In this document: positions 47,765 to 56,450 of the stretch, piece after piece
How positions within the stretch are numbered: position 1 is the stretch's first letter
Layout of the letters: the number at the start of each line of letters is the position of its first letter
Source of the DNA: Mycobacterium senriense
Lineage (GTDB): Bacteria; Actinomycetota; Actinomycetes; Mycobacteriales; Mycobacteriaceae
Length of the DNA: 64,000 nt
Assembly (NCBI RefSeq): GCF_019668465.1
Contig: NZ_AP024828.1
Span: 5,704,001 to 5,768,000 of the forward strand
Direction: 5' to 3'
Position numbers and translations under genes: made by a program
Notes under the pieces: generated by a model
Told to the model about the DNA's origin: nothing
The model's input: the letters and a program-made list of their open reading frames with translations, nothing else
Database searches by the model: none

Positions 47765-48505
47765 CTAATAGCCCTGCCTGATACCGGGATTGGCCTGCCC
47801 CACGAGCATGCGCTGATTGCTGCCGTCGCGGCTCACCCCGTAGCGACTCATCTGATAGTTGATCGACGCGCATGCGGCGGCCACCGGATCCCATGCCGAG
47901 TTCGACGTCCCCGCCTGGTGAAAAGCCGCGAAGGTATCGGGCATCACCTGCCACGGGCCCCGGGTCGCGTGCAGCGGGCCTCCGTCGAGCTGGGGCGGCC
48001 CGTAGGCATTGCTGTCCGACAGGTTGATGGCATTCGAGTGGAACTGGGCTTCGTGATCGGCGATGGTCATCATTCCCTCGATCCAATGGCCGCGGGCCGG
48101 CGCCTCGGTGATGCCTATCCGCGTCAGCGCCTCTTCCAGGTAGCCGCGGACAGCGTCCGGTCCGTCCGGCCAGGCTCCCCGACCGTCGAAAACAACCTGC
48201 CTCAGGTCTATCCCGCGCGGGGCGGCGGCAGGCTCGTGCACCGCGGCACGAGCGCCGTCGGGCTGCCACCAAAGAGCTGCGGCACCGGCCCGGCCGGACC
48301 ACGACGCTTTCGGGCCCGGCCCGAAGCCGCCGGCCGGGCTGTTGCCCGAGGTACCACCCATAGCGACGCTGCCCAGCGCCGTGACCACCAGATAAGCCGC
48401 CGCGACCCGTCGCAACCGCGATGCCAACCGTCGTACGCCCGCCGGACAGCCGCGTCGGTTTTCGACGCGGGCGGAACCAGCGGTGTTTTCGGCGCGCGCA
48501 ACCAC
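47765..48505 (-). CDS. Exported transglycosylase-like (SLT/lysozyme-type) protein
   Basis: This protein of about 246 residues has a signal anchor (about 25-45, VAAAYLVVTALGSVAMGG) and a C-terminal lytic transglycosylase-like domain. The domain shows MMTIADHEAQFHSNAINLSD (candidate catalytic Glu), RGPWQVMPDTFAAFHQAGTS and DPVAAACASINYQMSRYGVS. This order is that of soluble lytic transglycosylases acting on peptidoglycan. I chose the GTG at 48505, preceded by GAGGGGA; other in-frame starts lie 9 and 18 nt upstream. No homologue at this place is known to me in M. tuberculosis. It is separated from the FakA gene by 153 bp and has no operon partner. Confidence 0.8.
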   Translation of the reverse strand: MVARAENTAGSARVENRRGCPAGVRRLASRLRRVAAAYLVVTALGSVAMGGTSGNSPAGGFGPGPKASWSGRAGAAALWWQPDGARAAVHEPAAAPRGIDLRQVVFDGRGAWPDGPDAVRGYLEEALTRIGITEAPARGHWIEGMMTIADHEAQFHSNAINLSDSNAYGPPQLDGGPLHATRGPWQVMPDTFAAFHQAGTSNSAWDPVAAACASINYQMSRYGVSRDGSNQRMLVGQANPGIRQGY

Positions 48506-48898
48506 TCCGCGCACTCCCCTCAAAGCCTGCCGATATTGCTTCCCAGCCCCATCCGCAGCTCCGCGCGGGCCGGCACCACCGGGAAGAAGACTTCAGCCAC
48601 GGGCGGCGCGCCGTCCACGCCTGACACGGGACCGCACCGACCATCGGCGGCGACGCCATCCTAGCGGCGGTTCGCCCGGCAACCCCGATGCGACCGGCAA
48701 CTGTGATCGACTACATGTCGACGGCGCGGGGGGTTCCAGCACACAGTTGACCCGGCGTGACCCCACATAGCCGCAGGGTCAGACCGTTGGCGACCGTTTT
48801 GGTGGTTGCCACCACAGTCGGTATTCTGGTTGAGCCCGGGCGAACCCGGGCTGTCCCGGCCAGATTGCCGGACCCCCGAGATTTGAGGAGCTTGAACA
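48506..48898. other. Divergent intergenic region between the transglycosylase gene and rpmB
   Basis: This stretch of about 390 bp lies between two divergent genes. It contains a weak rpmB promoter at 48799-48827 and the RBS GAGGAG just before the rpmB ATG. No convincing small gene was found; the two 60-80 codon frames are without family resemblance. Confidence 0.5.
48799..48827 (+). promoter_or_regulatory. Weak candidate rpmB promoter
   Basis: TTGGTG (48799-48804) and TATTCT (48822-48827) are separated by 17 bp, about 70 nt before the rpmB ATG. GGTGG and CCACC form a 5-bp inverted repeat with a 3-nt loop at 48801-48813. Fit to consensus is modest and there is no supporting data. Confidence 0.3.
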
Positions 48899-49093
48899 AT
48901 GGCCGCTGTGTGCGAGATCTGCGGGAAAGGCCCCGGCTTCGGTAAGTCGGTGTCACACTCCCACCGCCGCACCAGCCGCCGGTGGGACCCCAACGTCCAG
49001 ACCGTGCACGTCGTCACCCGTCCGGGCGGCAACAAGCAGCGCCTGAACGTCTGCACGTCCTGCATCAAGGCCGGCAAGGTCGTCCGGGGCTAG
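48899..49093 (+). CDS. rpmB: 50S ribosomal protein L28, zinc-binding form
   Basis: This 64-residue L28 begins MAAVCEICGKGPGFGKSVSH and ends RLNVCTSCIKAGKVVRG. Cys5, Cys8, Cys52 and Cys55 form two CxxC pairs that bind zinc, so this is the C+ form, not the Zur-regulated zinc-free paralogue. The ATG follows GAGGAG by 8 nt. The stop codon TAG overlaps the first repeat element (49093-49137). It is monocistronic and converges with the SDR gene at 49218. Confidence 0.96.
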   Translation: MAAVCEICGKGPGFGKSVSHSHRRTSRRWDPNVQTVHVVTRPGGNKQRLNVCTSCIKAGKVVRG

Positions 49094-49192
49094 CGGCGAT
49101 CGCGAGGGCGGCGTAGCCGGGCGAAGCGGGTCGCCGCCATTCAGGCTAGCGCCGATCGCAAGGGCGGGGGACCGGTCGAAGCGGGTCGCCGC
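49093..49192. repeat. Tandem pair of dispersed hairpin elements after rpmB
   Basis: Two related units (49093-49137 and 49149-49192) lie 55-56 bp apart. The first has inverted ends GCGGCGA and TCGCCGC; the second has GCGCCGA and TCGCCGC (one mismatch). Their cores, GCGGCGTAGCCGGGCGAAGC and a diverged version, match the elements at 8889-9010 and 15701-15745. The first overlaps the rpmB stop codon. They fill most of the convergent gap between rpmB and the next SDR gene. Confidence 0.8.
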
Positions 49193-49217
49193 CATTGGGG
49201 CGCAGAGCAGCCGTCGT

Positions 49218-50039
49218 TCACATGACGACGTGGCCGGCGTCGACGGGCACCGACACGCCCGTCACATAACGTGCTTTCGGGCCGGCCAGCCACAGCACCG
49301 CCTCAGTCACGTCCTGCGGTTCGACCAGCGGCACGTCCGGCAGCAGCATCTGGGAGACGGCAGGATTCGGGTTCTCCAGCATTCGGTTGACGACGAAGTC
49401 GTTGAGGATCATCGGCGTCGTGACACCGGCCGGGTGGATAGCGTTGACCCGGATCTTGTGCGGCGCATAGGCATTGGCGGCCGAACGCATCAACCCCACC
49501 ACGCCGTGCTTGGATGCGGCGTAGGCGAACATCGCGGAACTGCCGTCGCCGCCGCGCCCAGTCAGACCCTGCGACGAGCTGATCATCACGATCGAGCCGC
49601 CCCGGCCCTTGCGGATGATCGACGGCACCGTCGCGAGCAGCGTGTGCCAGACCCCCTTGAGATTCGTATCCACGATCGAGTTGAACACCGGCTCGGAATG
49701 GGCGTCGGTGTCACCGATCGCGACCACTCCCGCGTTGGCGATGACGATGTCCACCTCTCCGATGGCATCGATCGCGCCCTGCACCCCGGCCTCCAGCTGT
49801 GCCAGGTCGCGGACGTCGGCGACGACGGGCACGGCTTTGCGCCCGGCGGCTTCGACCAGTCGTACGGTCTCGTCGAGATCGGCCTTGGTTCCCAACGAGT
49901 ACGGAATCGCCTCGAGATCGGCGCAGATGTCGACGGCGATGATGTCGGCGCCCTGCTCGGCCAGCGCCACGGCGTGGCTGCGGCCCTGGCCGCGCGCGGC
50001 GCCGGTGATCACGGCAACCGTGTTGTCGAATTCGCCCAT
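49218..50039 (-). CDS. SDR-family oxidoreductase (classical, mycofactocin-like subgroup possible)
   Basis: This 273-residue short-chain dehydrogenase has the cofactor motif TGAARGQGRSHAVALAE (TGxxxGxG), IANAGV (NNAG-like), SSSQGL with the catalytic Ser, and YAASKHG as YxxxK. The C-terminus VDAGHVVM is typical. The motif GAARGQGRSHAVALAEQGADI with the extended insert resembles SDRs of the mycofactocin-dependent subgroup, a family-level inference. It ends 124 bp from rpmB. It is preceded on the same strand by the SDR at 50042, with a start supported by GGAGG before the ATG at 50039. Confidence 0.88.
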   Translation of the reverse strand: MGEFDNTVAVITGAARGQGRSHAVALAEQGADIIAVDICADLEAIPYSLGTKADLDETVRLVEAAGRKAVPVVADVRDLAQLEAGVQGAIDAIGEVDIVIANAGVVAIGDTDAHSEPVFNSIVDTNLKGVWHTLLATVPSIIRKGRGGSIVMISSSQGLTGRGGDGSSAMFAYAASKHGVVGLMRSAANAYAPHKIRVNAIHPAGVTTPMILNDFVVNRMLENPNPAVSQMLLPDVPLVEPQDVTEAVLWLAGPKARYVTGVSVPVDAGHVVM

Positions 50040-50041
50040 GA

Positions 50042-50941
50042 CTACACCTCCATCGTCGTGCCGGTCTCGCGCTCGGCGAAGGCCACCAAGCGTCCGGCGG
50101 TGTCGTAATCGCACGCCAGCGCCGTGCGGCCGGTGAGCACCGGGCCGCCGCGCAGCCCGAACCTGCCGCTGACCCCGACGTAGCTGCCCGGCGGAATCGG
50201 CTCGCTGATGCAGTAGAGCGTGGGCGCCGCACCTTCGTCGATGTCGTTGGCCAACCGGTCGGCCACCGCCTTGACCCCCTTGTGGGCCAGCGACATCAGC
50301 GGCGAGTCGCCCAGGTTCGACAGGTTGGAGGCCACCCAGCCGGGGTGGGTGAGCTGCGTGACGATCGGCGATCCGGCCGCGCGCAGCCTGCGGTCCAACT
50401 CCAGCCCCCACAGCATGACCGCGAGCTTGGACTGCGCGTACGCGCCCAACCGCGTCCACTTGTGCTGACGCAGGTGCGGGTCGTCGAGCCGCAGCGTCGC
50501 CGAACGGTGCGCATCGGAGCCGACGTTGATGATCTGCGAGCGCACCCTTCCGAGCAGCAGATTGGTCAGGGCGAAGGGCCCGAGCAGGTTGGTGCCGAGC
50601 GTCATCTCGAAGCCGTCGACCGTCTCGGTGCGCCGGTCGGTCAGGGCCCCCGCGTTGTTGACCAGGATGTCCACCGGCTCGTCGATCAGGCCCGCGAACG
50701 CGCGCACCGACGACAGGTCGGCGAGGTCCAGCTTGACCACGGCGGTTGAGCCGCCCATCGCAGCAATTTCGGTGGCGCGTTGCTCGCCGAGTTGGGTGTT
50801 GCGCACGGCCAGGATCACGTGCGCACCGGCTTTGGCGAGCGCACGCGCGGTGCCGAGCCCGACGCCGTTGGTCGCTCCGGTCACGATCACGCGTTTGCCG
50901 GTGAGGTTGCCGAGTCTGCTCGGCGTCCACGGTGAGGTCAC
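50042..50941 (-). CDS. SDR-family oxidoreductase (oxidoreductase/retinol dehydrogenase-like)
   Basis: This protein of about 300 residues has TGATNGVGLGTARALAKAG (TGxxxGxG), NNAGAL, NVGSDAHRSA with the active Ser region and YAQSKLA as YxxxK. It resembles retinol-dehydrogenase-like SDRs. The GTG at 50941 or a TTG at 50950 could start it; neither has a strong SD. The gene ends 3 bp before the following SDR start and diverges from the SnoaL-like gene. Confidence 0.85.
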   Translation of the reverse strand: MTSPWTPSRLGNLTGKRVIVTGATNGVGLGTARALAKAGAHVILAVRNTQLGEQRATEIAAMGGSTAVVKLDLADLSSVRAFAGLIDEPVDILVNNAGALTDRRTETVDGFEMTLGTNLLGPFALTNLLLGRVRSQIINVGSDAHRSATLRLDDPHLRQHKWTRLGAYAQSKLAVMLWGLELDRRLRAAGSPIVTQLTHPGWVASNLSNLGDSPLMSLAHKGVKAVADRLANDIDEGAAPTLYCISEPIPPGSYVGVSGRFGLRGGPVLTGRTALACDYDTAGRLVAFAERETGTTMEV

Positions 50942-51036
50942 GGCGATCAAGAGTAATGGTCGGTTCTATGTAAGTTGGACCGGTTCTGCCAACATTGTTG
51001 CGGAACACAGCGGCAGACCCCCGAGGCGGTTCGACG

Positions 51037-51480
51037 ATGAGTGACAGCGCCACCGAGATCACCAACCTCATCTACACCTATGCGCAGCTTCTCGACGGCG
51101 GCGACCTGGACGGGGTGGCCCGGCTCTTCGAGCACGGCCGCATCTGTGGCATGGAGAACGGCCCGCCTGAGACGGTGTTCGCGGGTTCCGCGCGGGTGCG
51201 GGAGATGTATGACATGGCCACTCGGATCTACGAAGACGGCACCCCGAAGACCAAACACAACACGACCAACGTGCAGCTCTACATCGACGAGGCGGCCGGG
51301 ACCGCGCGGAGCACCTCGTATTACTGCGTCACGCAGGCCACCCCGGAGCTGCCGCTGCAGGTCATCGTGACCGGGCATTACCAGGACACGTTTCACCGCG
51401 TCGACGGGGCCTGGTGCTTCGAAAGCCGCACCATGTTCGTCGACCAGGTCGGCGACGTCAGCCGGCATCTGAAGTTCTGA
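51037..51480 (+). CDS. SnoaL-like (NTF2-fold) protein
   Basis: This 147-residue protein begins MSDSATEITNLIYTYAQLLD and has the NTF2-like pattern DGGDLDGVARLFEHGRICGM and VTGHYQDTFHRVDGAWCFES. It resembles SnoaL-like proteins found next to SDRs in sterol or aromatic degradation clusters of actinobacteria, but no substrate is identified. The ATG at 51037 follows a purine-rich stretch (GAGGCGG). It is the first gene of a four-gene rightward unit and ends 3 nt before the sulfotransferase gene. Confidence 0.87.
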   Translation: MSDSATEITNLIYTYAQLLDGGDLDGVARLFEHGRICGMENGPPETVFAGSARVREMYDMATRIYEDGTPKTKHNTTNVQLYIDEAAGTARSTSYYCVTQATPELPLQVIVTGHYQDTFHRVDGAWCFESRTMFVDQVGDVSRHLKF

Positions 51481-51483
51481 TCC

Positions 51484-52689
51484 GTGGCAGCCCCGAGCGC
51501 GTCCGACGGCCCGTTCGACCCGGCCGCCGTGCTGGCCGATGCGCAACGCAAAGAAGGCCTCACCGATTGGGGCCCCGGCGAATTCGAGGGCCCGGTGGCC
51601 GTGTTGCTGGCCGACTATGCCCGCGCCGACCTCAACGCCATCGGCGTGCACATCCTGCGGTCGGGCCTGCTGCACAGCCTGCGGATGCGGCTGCGCGCGC
51701 AGGAGTGGATCCGCGGGCACCCGGAGATCCTCGACGAGCGCGTGGCCGCGCCGATCGTCGTCGTCGGAATGATGCGCAGCGGCACCACGTTGTTGCAGCG
51801 GCTGCTGGCCGCCGACCCGCGCTTCGTCTGCGCCTACGGCTGGGAGGTGGTCGAGGTCGCGCCGCGGCTGGACCATCGGTTCACCCAGGCCGCCGATCCA
51901 CGGATCGCGATCAGCGAAGCGCGCGAAGCGAAGACACGCGAACTTGCGCCCGAGTTGTTCGCCATCCACCCGATGTACGCGCGGGAGGCCGAGGAGGAGA
52001 TCGTCTTTCTGGCCGACGCATTCCTGTCGCACGTCCCGGAATCGGGTGCGCACCTGCCGCGGTACCGAGCCTGGCTCGACGAGCAGGACTTCTCCCCCGC
52101 CTACGGCTATCTGCACCGCATGCTGCAGTTCCTGCAGTGGCAGAAACGCCAGCGTGGCGTGCACGGCCTGCGCTGGGTGCTCAAATCGCCTGCGCACCTG
52201 GGTTATCTGGATCTGCTGCGGGCGCGGTTTCCCGACCTGCACATCGTGCACATGCATCGCGACCCGCGCACCACGATTGCCTCGGGGGCCGGCCTCAACG
52301 CGACCCTGCACGCGATGCACGCCGATACCGTCGACGCGGGCCGGGTCGGCGCGCAATGGCTGCAGCGGATGGGCTGGACCAATGATCGGGCCATGGCAGT
52401 CCGCGACGGCTGGACCGATGAGGGTGCCGTGGTCACCGACATCGGATTCGACGAGGCGGTGACCGACCCGATCGGTCAGGTGGCGCGTGTCTACGACGCC
52501 ATCGGGGTGGCGCTGACGGCAGACGCCGAGGACGCGATGCGGCGCTGGCTGGCGCACCGCCCGCGGGAAATGCCGCGCCCGCCCTATGGGCTGGAGAACT
52601 ACGGCCTGCGGCCCGAGCAGGTCGACGAGCGATTCATGTTGTACAACAGGCGTTTCGGACAGCACATCGGAGGAACAGCACATGCCTGA
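51484..52689 (+). CDS. Sulfotransferase family protein
   Basis: This 401-residue protein has the PAPS-binding 5'-PSB motif VVVGMMRSGTTLLQRLLAAD and the 3'-phosphate motif VHMHRDPRTTIASGAG. The conserved catalytic region WVLKSPAHLGYLDLLRARFP lies between them. It therefore should transfer sulfate from PAPS to an alcohol, possibly a lipid or sterol in this context; the acceptor is not known. The start is GTG at 51484. It overlaps the next gene by 8 nt, which suggests coupling. Confidence 0.88.
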   Translation: MAAPSASDGPFDPAAVLADAQRKEGLTDWGPGEFEGPVAVLLADYARADLNAIGVHILRSGLLHSLRMRLRAQEWIRGHPEILDERVAAPIVVVGMMRSGTTLLQRLLAADPRFVCAYGWEVVEVAPRLDHRFTQAADPRIAISEAREAKTRELAPELFAIHPMYAREAEEEIVFLADAFLSHVPESGAHLPRYRAWLDEQDFSPAYGYLHRMLQFLQWQKRQRGVHGLRWVLKSPAHLGYLDLLRARFPDLHIVHMHRDPRTTIASGAGLNATLHAMHADTVDAGRVGAQWLQRMGWTNDRAMAVRDGWTDEGAVVTDIGFDEAVTDPIGQVARVYDAIGVALTADAEDAMRRWLAHRPREMPRPPYGLENYGLRPEQVDERFMLYNRRFGQHIGGTAHA

Positions 52690-53926
52690 TGACCCCGTCG
52701 CGACGGCGTCCCAGCACGAACAGGAGCTGGCGGCCCTCGACCTGATCGAGCACCCGACCGTCAAGGCCGCCTACCGCACCGTCGCCGAGACCTGGCTGGG
52801 CCGGGCCAAGGCGTCGGACGCGATGCGCGAACGGTTCGACGACGCGTTCGCCGAGGTGATGTTCTCGGCGGCGGTGTGGTCGTCCAATCAGGACAAGCTG
52901 CGGCCGAAGGTCAGCTGCATCACCCGGCTTGCGCACCCGGTGGACGGGCGCCGCATCCCGGGATCGCGTTGGGGCATCGACAATCCCGACAGCGTGTACC
53001 GGGTTATCCCGATCTCGGGCGACGAGCGCTACGAGATCCGCGGCCGGGTGGGTGAAAACCGCATGACCGAGAACTACTTCACGCTGTGGGACGCGCAGAT
53101 GGGCACCGTCGCCTTGCTCAACGGCCGCACCATGCAGGTCGACTCCGATGGCGGCTACACCATCACGGTCGACGCCGACCCCGCCAACGGCCGGCCCAAC
53201 CACGTGCAGACCACGGCGGAAGCCCACGAGTTCTACATCCGCGACGTGCTGCTGGACTGGGGCCGCGACGACCCCAATCACATTGAGGTGCAACGGCTCG
53301 GCGGTCCTCCGGCCACCCCGGCGCGCACGCTCGACGAGCAGGCCGAGGCCACCGCGGCGATGATGGGCTACTTCGCGAACTTCACCGGCAAGCTCAGCCA
53401 CGGCGTCTACAAGATGCCGGCCAACCACTTCAACCTGGCCTGGTCGGCCGACAAGGTCGGCGCAATGCGCAACCAGGTTTACGTCATGGGCCGGTTCGAC
53501 CTCGCCCCCGACGAGGCTTTCGTCGTCGACTTGAACGACGGTGGCGCCGAATACTTCACGGTGCCGCTGAGCAACATCTGGGGCACCACGCTCGATCTCG
53601 TCGACCGCACCGGCAGCCTCAACAAGGCCCAGTCGGTGCCCAACGAGGACGGCTCGTACACCTATGTGATCTCACCCGTCGATCCCGGCGTCGCGAACTG
53701 GATTGACTCCGACGGTCTGCGAGAGGCCATCTTGACCCTGCGCATGGCCGAGTTCGGCGCGGGGGGCCCAAACGAAAATCTCGGCGCGCGTGGGCGGGTG
53801 GTCACGCTGGACCGGCTCGACGCCGAGGTGCCGCACCTGCCCCGGGTGAGCGGCCAGGAGCGCGCGACTCAATTGGCGCAGCGACGCAAGGCCTATCTAC
53901 GGCGCCTGCCGGAAGGGACGATCTGA
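52682..53926 (+). CDS. DUF1214-like protein
   Basis: This 414-residue protein starts MPDDPVATASQHEQELAALD. Its C-terminal half includes YVMGRFDLAPDEAFVVDLND, EYFTVPLSNIWGTTLDLVDR and ISPVDPGVANWIDSDGLREA, which resemble DUF1214 proteins. No signal peptide or membrane segment is apparent. The ATG at 52682 overlaps the end of the sulfotransferase gene. The family has no assigned reaction. Position suggests it acts with the sulfotransferase and SDR of the same unit. Confidence 0.75.
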   Translation: MPDDPVATASQHEQELAALDLIEHPTVKAAYRTVAETWLGRAKASDAMRERFDDAFAEVMFSAAVWSSNQDKLRPKVSCITRLAHPVDGRRIPGSRWGIDNPDSVYRVIPISGDERYEIRGRVGENRMTENYFTLWDAQMGTVALLNGRTMQVDSDGGYTITVDADPANGRPNHVQTTAEAHEFYIRDVLLDWGRDDPNHIEVQRLGGPPATPARTLDEQAEATAAMMGYFANFTGKLSHGVYKMPANHFNLAWSADKVGAMRNQVYVMGRFDLAPDEAFVVDLNDGGAEYFTVPLSNIWGTTLDLVDRTGSLNKAQSVPNEDGSYTYVISPVDPGVANWIDSDGLREAILTLRMAEFGAGGPNENLGARGRVVTLDRLDAEVPHLPRVSGQERATQLAQRRKAYLRRLPEGTI

Positions 53927-53928
53927 CG

Positions 53929-54759
53929 ATGGCGCGCTGGCTGATCACGGGCTGCTCCACCGGCTTTGGACGCGAGATCGCCCGCGCCGCGCTGCATGCC
54001 GGCCACAGCGTGGTGGTGACCGCGCGGCGGGCCGAGGCGGTGGCCGACATCGCCGACGAGTTCGGGGATCGGGCCGTCGCGGTGGCCCTCGACGTGACCG
54101 ATGCCGCCCAGGTCGCGGCGGCGGTGTCGGCGGCCGACCGGGCATTCGGCGGAATCGACGTCCTGGTCAACAACGCCGGCCACGGCTACCTGTCCTCGGT
54201 TGAAGAGGGCGAGGACGCCGAGGTCCGAAAGTTGTTCGATGTCAACTACTTCGGGGCCATCGACATGATCAAGGCGGTGCTGCCGGCCATGCGCGCCCGC
54301 GGGTCGGGCCACATCATCAACATCTCCTCGATGACCGGTCTGGTGGCCAACCCGCCCAACGCCTACTACTCGTCGACCAAGTTCGCGCTGGAGGCGGTGA
54401 CCGAAGCGCTGGCCGCCGAGGTGCGCCCGCTGGGCATCAAGGTGACCGCGATCGAGCCGGGCGCGTTCCGCACGGATTGGGCGACGCGATCGATGAAGGA
54501 ATCCGGCAGCCCGATCCCCGATTACGCCGACGTGGCCGCGCGCAAGGACCTGATCAAGCAGTTCGCCGATCACCTGCCCGGCGACCCGAAGAAGGTGGCC
54601 GACGCGGTGCTCATGGTGACCACGCTCGACGAGCCGCCGCTGCGGCTGCTGCTCGGCCGTGACGTGCTGAAGGCCATGCGGGACAAGATCACCGCGATGT
54701 CGGCGTCGATCGAGGAGTGGAAGTCGGTCACCAAGGACGTCAATTTCCCGGACTCATGA
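53929..54759 (+). CDS. SDR-family oxidoreductase, NAD(P)-dependent
   Basis: This 276-residue SDR has TGCSTGFGREIARAALHAGH (TGxxxGxG), VNNAGHGYLSS, INISSMTGLV with active Ser and YYSSTKFALEAV as YxxxK. The sequence GxxTGFGRE with RSMKESGS resembles SDRs that act on hydroxyl groups of hydrophobic substrates. It starts 2 nt after the DUF1214-like stop, the last gene of the rightward unit. The next gene, a quinone oxidoreductase, is convergent. Confidence 0.88.
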   Translation: MARWLITGCSTGFGREIARAALHAGHSVVVTARRAEAVADIADEFGDRAVAVALDVTDAAQVAAAVSAADRAFGGIDVLVNNAGHGYLSSVEEGEDAEVRKLFDVNYFGAIDMIKAVLPAMRARGSGHIINISSMTGLVANPPNAYYSSTKFALEAVTEALAAEVRPLGIKVTAIEPGAFRTDWATRSMKESGSPIPDYADVAARKDLIKQFADHLPGDPKKVADAVLMVTTLDEPPLRLLLGRDVLKAMRDKITAMSASIEEWKSVTKDVNFPDS

Positions 54760-54790
54760 CGCCGCTTACCGGCCGACTCCGCGGCGGTTG

Positions 54791-55729
54791 TCAGTCCCGC
54801 ACGATGAGGACCGTCTTGCCGGCGCGCCTGCCGTGGTCGCGGCTTTCATAAGCTGCCCGGCCGTCGTCGAGGCCGAACGTCTGGGCGATCGCGACGTGCA
54901 GCCGGTCGTTGTCCACCAGCGCGGCGAGTTCGTCGAGCTGATCGCGATTCGGCGTGACGACGAAGAAGGTTGCGGTGACGCCCAACTCGTCGGCCCTGCC
55001 GGCCGGCGGCGGTGCCGACAAGGTGACCAGCCGGCCGCCGCGCCGCAGCACGCCGAACGACCGCTCCAACGTCTGGCCGCCCACCGTGTCGATGACGACG
55101 TCGTAACCGGCGCCGGTTTCGTCGAATGCCTCGGTGCGCACGTCGATCACGCGCTGCGCGCCGCACCCGCGCAGCAGATTGGCGGTGTCGCTGCGCACGG
55201 TCGCGGTGACCCGGGCACCCAGCAGCGCGGCCAGCTGAACCGTCAGCAGCCCCACTCCCCCGGCGCCTCCGGTCACCAGGACGGTCTCTCCCGGTTGCAC
55301 CTCGGCGTGGTCGACCAACGCCTGCACGGCGGTCAGGCCGGCCAGCGGCAGCGCGGCCGCGACGGCGTGCGACACCGTCGACGGCTTGGTGGCCAGGTCG
55401 GCCGCGGGCACCGCGACGAAATCGGCCGCGGCACCGTCTCGATCGAACCCGATCAAGCCGTACACCTCGGCGCCGGGCGCGAAGTCCGTGACGTCGGCGG
55501 CAACCGACTTGACGACGCCCGACATCTCGTGTGACGGGATCACCGGGACACGGCTGGCCCCGTCGCGGATCCAGGTCTCGTCCCACGTCAGCTCGTCGAA
55601 GGTGATCCCGGCCGCGTGCACGGCCACCAACACCTCGCCCGCTGCCGGCACCGGGATCGGCGCCCGCTCGAGCACCAGCTGCTCCGGGCCGCCCCGCCGG
55701 TGCGCCCGCAGCGCGGTCATCTCGGTCAC
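54791..55729 (-). CDS. Zinc-free quinone oxidoreductase-like (MDR) protein
   Basis: This NADP-dependent medium-chain reductase of about 312 residues has the cofactor motif [20 protein letters not shown], ending with [14 protein letters not shown]. The structural zinc cysteines of alcohol dehydrogenases are missing, as in quinone oxidoreductases. The GTG at 55729 overlaps the ung stop in GTGA; an ATG at 55720 is 3 codons downstream. It follows ung in one leftward unit. The substrate is unknown. Confidence 0.87.
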   Translation of the reverse strand: MTEMTALRAHRRGGPEQLVLERAPIPVPAAGEVLVAVHAAGITFDELTWDETWIRDGASRVPVIPSHEMSGVVKSVAADVTDFAPGAEVYGLIGFDRDGAAADFVAVPAADLATKPSTVSHAVAAALPLAGLTAVQALVDHAEVQPGETVLVTGGAGGVGLLTVQLAALLGARVTATVRSDTANLLRGCGAQRVIDVRTEAFDETGAGYDVVIDTVGGQTLERSFGVLRRGGRLVTLSAPPPAGRADELGVTATFFVVTPNRDQLDELAALVDNDRLHVAIAQTFGLDDGRAAYESRDHGRRAGKTVLIVRD

Positions 55730-56412
55730 GGCAGGCGCCAATCGATCGCGTCGGCGCCCATCCCGGTCAGCAGTTCGTTGGCGCGGCTGAACGGGCGCGA
55801 ACCGAAGAACCCGCGCGACGCCGACAGCGGCGACGGATGCGGCGACTCGATGGCTACGCAATTTCCTTGGGCGAGAATCGGTTTGAGTGTCGATGCGTCG
55901 CGACCCCACAGGATCGCCACCAGCGGACGCGATCGCTCCGTCAGCGCCCGGATGGCGCATTCGGTCACCGCCTCCCAGCCCTTGCCGCGATGCGAGGCGG
56001 GATTACTGGGTCGCACCGTGAGCACCCTGTTCAGCAGCAGCACGCCGCGCTGCGCCCAGGGTGTCAGGTCACCGCACGAGGGCGGCGGATGGCCCAGGTC
56101 CGCGGTGTACTCCTGAAAGATGTTGGCCAGACTGCGCGGCAGCGGCCGTACCTCGGGTGCCACCGAAAAGCTCAGCCCCACAGCGTGTCCGGGCGTCGGA
56201 TACGGGTCTTGCCCGACAATCAACACCCTGACGTCGTCGAAGGGATAGGTGAAGGCGCGCAACACATTCGGCCCCGCCGGCAGATACCTGCGCCCGGCCG
56301 CGATCTCGGCCCGCAGGAATTGCCCCATCTCGGCCACCTGGTCGGCCACCGGCTGCAGCGCACTCGCCCAGCCCGGCTCGACCAGTTCACCCAACGGACG
56401 CGCGGTCATCAT
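55726..56412 (-). CDS. ung: Uracil-DNA glycosylase
   Basis: Ung removes uracil from DNA. The 228-residue protein has the water-activating motif [18 protein letters not shown] with catalytic Asp69 and the DNA-binding loop [18 protein letters not shown]. Both are intact. It begins [20 protein letters not shown], as in M. tuberculosis. It overlaps the quinone oxidoreductase gene downstream by 4 nt and is preceded by thiL after 38 nt. Confidence 0.97.
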   Translation of the reverse strand: MMTARPLGELVEPGWASALQPVADQVAEMGQFLRAEIAAGRRYLPAGPNVLRAFTYPFDDVRVLIVGQDPYPTPGHAVGLSFSVAPEVRPLPRSLANIFQEYTADLGHPPPSCGDLTPWAQRGVLLLNRVLTVRPSNPASHRGKGWEAVTECAIRALTERSRPLVAILWGRDASTLKPILAQGNCVAIESPHPSPLSASRGFFGSRPFSRANELLTGMGADAIDWRLP

Positions 56413-56450
56413 CGGCTCTGCGCGATCGCGAAAACGGTCACCGCGTCACC

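Noticed and set aside
45917..48664. A 915-codon plus-strand frame across the FakA-like and transglycosylase genes
   Set aside because: It spans two real leftward genes and has no recognisable domain.
48801..48813. GGTGG-TTG-CCACC as a Zur operator for rpmB
   Set aside because: This L28 is the zinc-binding C+ form, which is not expected to be Zur-repressed, and the motif lacks the AT-rich Zur consensus.
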